This document shows positions 56,352 to 64,000 of a stretch of 64,000 bases of DNA, one piece after another. The DNA is from Posidonia oceanica (taxonomy: Eukaryota > Streptophyta > Magnoliopsida > Alismatales > Posidoniaceae). The notes below the pieces were generated by a model, which ran no database searches, was not told where the DNA came from, and worked only from the letters and a program-made list of their open reading frames with translations. The position numbers were made by a program, and so were the translations under genes. Position 1 is the first letter of the stretch. Each line of letters begins with the position of its first letter. The stretch spans positions 88,247,501-88,311,500 of the forward strand of contig JAZBRS010000057.1 in NCBI GenBank assembly GCA_037176725.1, in the 5' to 3' direction.

Positions 56352-58260
56352 ATGGGGGATCCATCCTTTGGCTCGTCGCCTCCCGCAGATTCTGAGGTTG
56401 ATAGTCAGTCTCCCTTTTCTCTTTTGGCCGGCATCCGCCCCTTCCTCCAGGCACCTCCTCCGAGTGCGCTCCCTGGTCCAATGGCCTTTGTCCCTTCTCT
56501 ACCTTTGGTACCTCATGCTGAGGCACAGGGTCAGCCCCCTCTTGCTCTCAGCACCGATGGATTGAGCTATCAGGTGTCTCCTTTGTCTGTGGGTCAGCCT
56601 CCTTGTTCCTCAACCATGTCTTTTGCACCCTCAGCTATCATCCCTCTGTCTGGCCAGTTTGCTCCCCTGCCTCGGGGATCGTCTGTGATATCTCATGCCG
56701 GGATGTCATCGCCCCCACCCGTTGTGGTGTCGCGTCCATTGTCATCTTTGTCTTCGTCCCCTTTGTGTCTGACCCTGGGTCCTCGTGCTGAGGCATTTAC
56801 CTCTACCTCCTTAGGTTCCCCCCATCATGCCGCCTTTGGTAGCTCAACCTAACCCGGCCTCATCTGTCCCAGAGTCTCTTGCATTTCCTGCAACCATTGA
56901 CTCCACTGTCTTAGCCACCCTAACCCAGCAGGTCCAATCCTCCTCTCGGCTGGCTCAGGCGATGCAGGCCCTAGCTCAGGCCATGCAGAGCCAGCTATTT
57001 GCTCTTGCACCTTTCGCTCCTACACCTTCTGCGCCTATTCCATTCGTGCCCCCTAGCCATCCTGCGCCCTCTGCATTTCCTACCCCTCAAGAGCAGCGGC
57101 AGGGGAGGAAGCACGTCCGGTGCCAACCTTTTGACTTCTCTCCCTTGGGTGAGTCACTCAGCTCTTTCTTTCCCAAGGCTGCACACCTTCTAGCATTCCC
57201 AGAGGTTCGTCCACCACTGTATCCTCTTCTGTGGTGGTACAAGATGAACACGTTCTGCGAGTTTCATCGAGCCAGCGGACACTCGATGAACGAATGCCAC
57301 ACTCTACAGAATGCGGTCCAGGACCTCATTGACGCCAGGGCCATCCAGATCCCTATCCTTGCACCTTCTCCCCTTTCTGCCTCTCCCCTCAAGCTAGTGC
57401 ATCACATCGCACCGGCCTGGCAGGGACAGCAACCTGAGCGGAGACGAGGCCGCCGCCTTGAGAGTGACTACACTCCATTAGCTGGACCTTTGAGTGCCAT
57501 TTTCCCTATGGTTGCATCGTTCCTGAGGCTCCTGGAAGCTCGCCTGCCGCCAAACCCACTTCCTTGGTGGTATGATGTGAATTTGTTCTGCAGTTATCAT
57601 CGAGTCATGGGGCACTCAACTGACGACTGCCACACCCTCCGGGACATCATCCAGGACTAGTTTGATGGTGGGCTCAATAGCACCTGGGTGCAGGAAGCAG
57701 ATTCAGCACCCTCAACACCACTAGCACAACCTGACTCGTTCACCTACCCCCTTCCAAGTGCACGACCTCCAAGGAAGCTGGAACTTTGGGGACCAATCCC
57801 TCCCCCTTTGTCCTTGCTGATTCCTTTCCCTCCTCAATGGATCCTCCTGATCACATCGGCTTGACTCCAACTCCGGCCCCCTTTGCTCTCCTATCTCCCA
57901 AGTCTCCTCCTGCACCTTCAGTCTCCCCTCTCGTGTCCTCTCTTAACGCCTCCTCTGTTGAGCCCGTGCATCACGTCACACCAGCTCAGCAAAGACTCCA
58001 ACCGAGGCAAAGGCGACCTCGTCATGCTGAATGCGACTACACTCCTCTGGCTAAGCCTTTGAGTGTCGTCTTTCCTAGGGTGGAATCACTCCTGAGACTC
58101 CTGGCTATTTGTCTGTCACCGAATCCTCCTCCGCAGTGGCATAACACGGATTAGTTCTGCAGCTTCCATCGAGCCACGGGGCACTCAACAGATGACTGTG
58201 CTACTTTACGGGACACTGTTCAACGCCTGATCGATCGCAAGACTTTCAGGGTTGCTGCAT
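56352..58260 (+). pseudogene. gag: Element D gag remnant with three knuckle modules
   Basis: ATG at 56352 (MGDPSFGSSPPADSEVD) opens a Pro/Ser-rich N-terminus; the frame shifts near 56840 and continues to a TAG at 57658-57660 and beyond. The gag core seen in element C (FRIPVFDKYNGKG onward) is missing. Instead a C-terminal module occurs three times: a conserved basic stretch, PL.....P..A.LL.., a Trp-containing PLLWWY/PLPWWY/PPPQWH phrase and a CHHC knuckle (FCEFHRASGHSMNEC at about 57252-57297, FCSYHRVMGHSTDDC at about 57586-57631, FCSFHRATGHSTDDC at about 58154-58199). The third is closest to the single module of element C. Several stops and frame changes suggest it is no longer translated whole. 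Confidence 0.75.
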
Positions 58261-60320
58261 AGGAGGCCGCACCTGCACCCATACCTGCACCTACACCCGC
58301 ATTGGTACTCCCTGGTCTTCCTACCCTCCCCTCGCTCGGGTTTGTAGGCTCCGAGGGCATCGGAACCTCGAGAACTAATCTCGTCGCTCCTGACTCTATT
58401 TCTCCCCCGATGGATCCTTCTGGCCCCATCGGACTCACTCCAGCCCCCCTTGCTGTCCCACATCTTAAGCTTCCCATTTCCTTGGTTCAATCAGAACAGC
58501 TATGCCAGGATAAGGGAGTACACTGCCAGAGATGCCAAGGCAGCACTAGCAGTGCAGGAGTGGGCCCATCACCTCCATCTTGAGGTTGCTGACAGGTAAG
58601 TACCTCTTACCTTATCTTTTTCTTTTGCATGCATTGTCATTCATTCTTCCAGTTTTGTTCACTTTCGTGTTTTCTTGCATTATCAAAAATCATAAAAAAA
58701 ATATAAAATCCATCAAAACCCAAAAACATGCATTTTTCTTCCTCGCATGCACATATCACTTCCTGCATGTACATGCACATACATATCATTTTCTACATGT
58801 GCCTATCATTTCCTGCATCTTGGAAAACACCAAAAACAAAAAAAAAATAAAAAAAAAACAAAAACAAAAAAACAACAAAAGCATGTCTTCCCTTTCTGCT
58901 GGTTTTCCCTTTTTATGTTTCCCTAAACCCGAAAAACCATAAAAATACAAAACCAACGCAAAAACCCAAAAATATGTTTGTCCCTTCCCTTCCTAAAATA
59001 TACAAAACTCACAAACACTTGTATAATAAAAAACCCGGCTTTGGACAACAAGCAGCGCCGAGAGGATGTCAAGCATCAACCATCTCAGGCAGAACTCACC
59101 CAAGCAGTGCCATCTCTTGCATGTGGCTATAGAGTGAGACTGAGAGCAGAACAGAGCATTTCATTGAGCTTGAAACTCCAAAAGCGATATCCACCCTATC
59201 AAGAGAGTCCACCAGACATGGAGAGGACCAAAACAGAGCAGAGCATAGCTAGAGGCTGCCTATACACATAGCAGAGGCTGAGAGGGTATACCAAACAGCC
59301 GAACTCTTAACGCCCCATCCGGGACCGCTACACCAAGAGGGCGAAGACATGCATATCCAAAAAAATAGAGATCTTGTGAGCAAAAAAAATGATAACAAGA
59401 TATGCATGCTGGGCAGAAAAGAAAAAATGAAGAAAGCAGTTGAAGAAAGAAGACGCCCATGAGAGCAGTGACTCGTACAAGCATCGAAGTCCCCTCAACT
59501 TTCAACTCCAAGCACCACATCGCCAACTGCACTGGAAACATTATCCGGAAGACCTGGCCCCACCCTCCGAATGAAGCAGCACACTCCAATCCCTTGTGTA
59601 AACAATAACTCTACCTCCCTGGCAGGTTAGATGCAAGTCCCGTCACTCAAGAGGGGAAAAGAAATATCTATCCGAGAGCGTCAATAGCGGTAGCTGGTCC
59701 CCGAGGAATTAAGACGGAGCCTATAAAGCTACATCCAATGCTTCTGCTACCCACATGCAGCCAAAGGCTATGTTTTGTGAAGTTGAGGCCTCATCCCGAG
59801 CTAAGAATGAGAGTATGTGACTGAGGTGCAGGGACTCTGGCCCACCAACGAGATCCCACCTGGTGCACTTCTATTCCCTGATACTAGGAAGTTAAAGAGA
59901 GCCACCGACCACAACTCGGCATGGTGTAGCTCGAGGATCGAGAATCCCCTGAGTCAAAAAGTGCAGAAGCATCCTCTCGCTAGACAGCTGCTTTGAATCA
60001 GAAGCCACCAAAAATACATAAGTGCTATAATAATCTATCTTCCCCTTCTCCTTGTTTTTGAAAATCGGAGTTAAGGACGAGCACTTTTTGCCTGACCCTC
60101 ACTCAGAGGCTCCGCGCATTTCAAAGTTTTTGCCGCCCACCACGTTGGGAAGTCCTTGATGACTGGCATGTCCCTCGTTTGTCACTCCGTGACACTACGT
60201 CGCATGCCCGCCCTGAGACCATTGCACACCCACCACGATGGTACCCCGCATCTTCCATTACATTTACCCATTGCATTTGCCACCAGCATTGCACATCCCA
60301 CACAGTAAGCCCTTACATCC
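58261..60320 (+). other. Downstream non-coding region of element D
   Basis: 58261-58600 still resembles gag 3' sequence. 58680-58890 is A-rich with poly-A runs. 58900-60240 is homologous to 34000-35300 of element C in reverse orientation. No pol domain was recognised. Confidence 0.6.
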
Positions 60321-60545
60321 ATCCTCCCTGCATCGGGCTGGCAGCCCTAACTGTCCGGTTGACGCCTGTCAAAATGTCTGCATCCGACTGGTACCCCTAG
60401 CTACTCGGTTGGCAAACACGTCAGTTTTGTCCGCTTTCTATGTTTTTTTGATACCAAGGGCGCTTCGGCTGTCCCCTGGTATCATTCCTGATACGAGGGA
60501 CATCTTTTTTTACTGCCCTGTGGTATCACCCCACTTTCTTTTGGT
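60320..60545 (+). repeat. Hairpin and repeat cluster of element D
   Basis: Contains GGGCT-GGC-AGCCC (about 60338), then a hairpin with arms GATACCAAGGG and CCCCTGGTATC (60450-60483) and an overlapping dyad CCTGGTATCA/TGATACGAGG (60474-60498). These are the same modules as at 33600-33960 of element C and 361-394 of element A. Confidence 0.7.
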
Positions 60546-60579
60546 CGGTAAGCCCACGAACATACCAGCTAGCCCCCTT

Positions 60580-61385
60580 TTCCTTGCGTGACTCTCCGGA
60601 GTCCCGCGTGCTTGCTTCCTCAAGCAAGGATGAGCCTTTCTCTTTGCGTGACTCTCCGGAGTCCCGCATGCTTGCTTCCCCGGGCGAGGACGAGCCTTTC
60701 TCCTTGCATGACTCTCTGGAGTCCCACGTGTTTGCATCCTCGGGCAAGGATGAGCCTTTCTCTTTGCATGACTCTCCGGAGTCCCGCGTGCTTGCTTCCT
60801 CGGGCGAGGACGAGCCTTTCTCCTTACATGACTCTCTGGAGTCTCGTGTGCTTGCTTCCTTGGGCGAGGATGAGCCTTTCTCCTTGTGTGACTCTCTGGA
60901 GTCCCGCATGCTTGCTTCCTCGGGCGAGGACGAACCTTTCTCCTTGTGTGACTCTTTGGAGTCCCGTTTGCTTGCTTCCTCGAGCGAGGACAAGCCTGCT
61001 TGCTTCCTCGAACGAGGACAAGCCTGCTTGCTTGCTCGGGCGAGGAAAAGCCTTTGCACGGCACCGCTCTGGGCAGACGGAGTCCCATTTGCTTGCTTCC
61101 TCGAACGAGGACAAGCCTGCTTGCTTCCTCGGGTGAGGACAAGCATGCTTGCTTCCTCGGGTGAGGACAAGCATGCTTGCTTCCTCGGGCGAGGACAAGC
61201 CTTTGCGCAGCTCCGCTCCTAGCAGACAGAGTCTCATTTGCTTGCTTCCTCGGGAGAGGACAAGCCTACTTGCTTCCTCGGGCGAGGACAAGCCTTTGAG
61301 CGGCTCCGCTCTAGGTGGACGGAGTCCCGTTTGCTTGCTTCCTCGGGCGAGGACAAGCCTTTACGCGGCTCCGCTCCTGGTGGAC
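60580..61385 (+). repeat. 60-bp tandem array passing into shorter repeats (element D)
   Basis: Seven units of about 60 bp (60582-61000) contain GACTCTCCGGAGTC, CTTGCTTCCTCGGGCGAGGA and CGAGCCTTTCTCC; then 27-30-bp units of GCTTGCTTCCTCG plus GGCGAGGACAAGC with interspersed GCTCCGCTC...GGACGGAGTC segments. Each 60-bp unit has dyads GACTC/GAGTC and CCTCG/CGAGG. Long open frames on both strands follow from the period being divisible by three. Confidence 0.95.
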
Positions 61386-64000
61386 TGTAATATCCAGGTT
61401 TCTCAAAAAATAATGGGTATTTTTAGTGCGGGTAATTAGTGAGAAATCTGGGGTGATTTTTGGAAGTTGCTTGGGATGTTTGCAATTTGTTGGAAGAAGG
61501 AGGGCTTTTGCGCAATTTTTGCATAAAAAGTTTATTAAAGAATGCAGGTGTTGTCCGAGCCATGCAACGTCGCCACTCTTCATCCGCATTTTCTGGGGCG
61601 GCTGTCGGGAGGCTTGAGCACAGTGAGGCGGCGGCGTTTCTCTAGAACCTTTGCCATCCTCTTCTTCCTCAATTCCTGCTTTCTTTCTTCTCCTTCTTCC
61701 TTGAGTGGGTGTGGTGTAAGAGAGGGAGGAACGTTGTGCCCGATGAGAACACCGGATGACCAGGGAGCATCACCACCGACGAGCACCTTCCCACCGTGCC
61801 CGTGCGATCGTGGAGAAGAGCTTGCGGAGGTGGGAGCATCGTGGTTTGCGGTGGTGGTTGCCGGTGAACCCAAACCCCTATCACCGGCATTGAGAAGAAC
61901 CCACCTCTGCGTGCGTCTAAAGAAGTGCACACCTCACTCCCTCTTCTTCAATTATGCACGAATTTGATGTAGAAAGATTGTTTGGCATGATTTTGGTGCT
62001 TGGTAGAAGTTTCATGATTTTAAGGGATTTATTGTGGATTTTATGGGAATTTTTGGATAATGGGTTTACTATTTCGAGATTTTTGGCCAAATGACTTCTT
62101 GAGCTTTGGATTTTCATAACTCGAGCTATGTTTATCGGAATGCTTTGATTTTTGTTCCATATGGTAGAAGACTTGGAGATCTACGTTTTGGATATTTTTG
62201 TGGAATTTGTAGGTGTGTGTACTGAGACCAGTTCAAGTTCCCAACTTGGGTGATTTTTTGGATTCCTGCGTTCTGTCTGGTTTTCTGTAATTTTTTACTG
62301 ATCCTGCATTTTGGTGCCGCGTAATGGTCTCGCGTTTTTTCCAAGTAGTTTTTGGCACCTCCCAGGCACTAATGGGCACCCCTGGGGTGCCCAAGCCTCT
62401 TGGTTTGGCCTGGTTTTGGGCCAGGTCAGATTCTATGATGCTTTCCCTGTTCTAGTTAAGGCTTAAAATCCATTTTTTGGTTTTATGGAGAGTTTTGTTG
62501 AATTAAATTGAATTCTTGTCCTTTAAGAGATTGGTATTCTATATAATACATCAGGGCAAGATGATGATCAGGCAAACCATTAGGGATGAGTTAGGATTGC
62601 CTAAAATGGATTAGCAAGACTCCACTTGCGTTAGGGTTGGAAATTAAAAGACTAAATAACCTAGAAATGCTAAGGTTTTCCCTAATTGGTATAGACGGAC
62701 ATTTGGGAATATGTTAATCTTAGAATTAGATCTGGGCACTAGAACTTAGTGTCCTGGGTGCTGTTTGTGTGGTGTTCGGTCTCATAAGTTCATTGGAGCT
62801 TCGGGACCGATGCTTTGCTTCTGGTGGGCGTCTCCTGGGTAAATGATATGCCCAGAAGGTGCCATTGTTTCTCTGTTTGCCGTGTTTTGGAATGTAGTTC
62901 TGGACTCGACAGCAGAGCTGTCGAGGCTGTGTTTTGAGCTGTACTTTCAGCTCGTGGTTTTGTGCTGTGCTTGGTGCTGTGTTTTTGAGGTATTTTGAGT
63001 TGTCTTTTATGGATTTCGAAATGGTTTTCGAAAAGAGTTTTGAAAAGAAAATGCATGGGTTTGGCAAAGGTTTTTGAAAGAGTTTTCCGATGTTTTCTGT
63101 GTGTGACAGACCAAGATACTGGAGGGGTGTGTCGACGGGATCAGGAGATGTGACGACATTCCTGGTTGGTCGGGCACATTGCCTAGGTTGAGGTCTTGAG
63201 ACCAAGAGGCTGAGGTAAGTGTCTGTTGGATCTTGGAGGTATGATACTCCTTAATTGTCATTCACGAGGCCGAGGCTGAGGTCCACGGGTTGGGGGTACT
63301 GATTGAACTTGGAGGTATGACACTCCACTTGTTCCAGGTGCCGAGGACCCAGGATACTGACCGTACATAGTGTATCGTGGCAGCAGACACAGGGGGTATG
63401 AGACCTCTGAGTAGCTGGACGTGATACCCTAGTTAGTACGGATACCGAGACTACTTGGTGTGGACTGAGCCTAGGGGTGAGGAGCCCCAGGAATTTGGAG
63501 CACTGAGTTAGGGCTCTTAGAGGGCATTCCTTGTGGTGTCCTGCTGAGAGACAGGACTGGCCTTCCAGTGTGTGGTTGGCTTTGTGAGGCTTGTTGGCCA
63601 GGACGGTTTGCTCCTCCACAGGGTGGCTGACCGTAGCAGTGCAGGGACACCGTGGTAGCGCCTCGGTGGACTGCTTGTGGCTAGGTGTCGTCGCTTGGGC
63701 TTGAGTGACGACCTTTTGTTTGTGTGTGTGGTTGTTGTGCTTGTGGCTGCGCCCGTGGGGCGTAGGTCTTACGCTAGTGAGGCACATGGTTTGGCTGAGT
63801 AGTGTCTCAGCACTGGCTTTGTGTTTTGGTGTTTATTGTGTTGTGTGTGTGTTCTGAATGCTATTGAGGTTATTCAAACATGTTGGTTGTCTAGTCTGCA
63901 CCTGGAGTGTGATGGACCAGACCGTGTGTTTTGGAGCTTGATTTGGCTACTGTAGCCATTTCAAGTGTGCATAAAGATTTTGAAAAGAGCATGCATATGG
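61386..64000 (+). mobile_element. Tekay-like LTR T3, runs off the window
   Basis: Starts TGTAATATCCAGG inside the array of element D, whose right part must lie beyond the window. It parallels T1: TTTCGAAATGGTTTTCGAAA...AATGCATGGGTTTGGCAAAG at 63013-63075 against 45955-46035, and TTTCAAGTGTGCATAAAG at the end against about 47125. T1 has a further roughly 380 bp after that point, so the LTR end should lie a few hundred bases outside. It is too diverged from T1 and T2 to be the same subfamily. No coding sequence is seen. Confidence 0.65.

Noticed and set aside
60510..61291. Overlapping repetitive open frames of 150-215 codons
   Set aside because: Translation of the 60-bp tandem array, open in several frames because the period is divisible by three.

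Overview
This window is plant nuclear DNA, almost certainly from an angiosperm with a large, repeat-rich genome. It holds one intact-looking host gene, a six-exon mitochondrial pyruvate dehydrogenase kinase (PDK) on the minus strand at 16159-20431, whose exons splice in frame to 368 codons. The rest is nested, mostly non-autonomous or decayed transposable elements. As I recall plant PDK sequences, the kinase leans towards monocots, but that is from memory and weak. No bacterial operons, CRISPR arrays, rRNA or complete tRNA genes were seen.

Layout. (1) 1-15419 is a cluster of retroelements. The 3' end of an Ogre/Tat-type Ty3-gypsy element ('A', 3' LTR 1644-4661) sits in the 3' part of a SIRE/Maximus-type Ty1-copia element (pieces 4662-5521 and 9284-9535, 3' LTR 9536-10753). 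That copia element is split again by a second Ogre-type solo LTR in the opposite orientation ('B', 5522-9278, TSD CTTAT). A decayed, 5'-truncated Ty1-copia gag-pol with a 158-bp 3' LTR follows (11164-15419). (2) 15420-20856 is the PDK locus with its flanks. (3) 20857-49316 holds a broken FAR1/MULE-transposase gene and a broken GRF zinc-finger gene. They are bracketed by a short terminal inverted match and a 9-bp direct repeat, so this may be a Mutator-like element about 6.8 kb long before later insertions. Into it went a Tekay-like LTR (solo, 25868-47529, TSD GAATT), and into that LTR went the largest element of the window: 'C', 26413-45166, 18,754 bp, TSD CCGCC. (4) 49317-64000 holds a gene-less AT-rich stretch, a truncated Tekay-like LTR (50987 to about 52650), a fourth Ogre-type element ('D', LTR to 55192, then PBS, leader, gag remnants and repeat arrays to 61385), and a third Tekay-like LTR that runs off the end (61386-64000).

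Element C has two 5,646-bp LTRs that look about 99 % identical by eye, an Arg-tRNA-type primer-binding site, a polypurine tract and a gag frame, but no protease, reverse transcriptase, RNase H or integrase. It therefore fits a giant non-autonomous 'TR-GAG' type element that must borrow its enzymes. Elements A, C and D share a downstream non-coding region filled with short tandem arrays and hairpins. The stems of several of these hairpins differ in sequence between copies while pairing is kept. This region is the least conventional signal in the window: either a structured RNA domain used in packaging or replication, or a breeding ground for satellite DNA, as known for the 3' regions of Tat/Ogre elements.

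Functional picture: one housekeeping kinase gene lies between TE blocks, with the candidate MULE end only about 430 bp upstream of its start codon. Three TSD-supported insertions give a relative order: MULE candidate, then Tekay-like LTR, then C.
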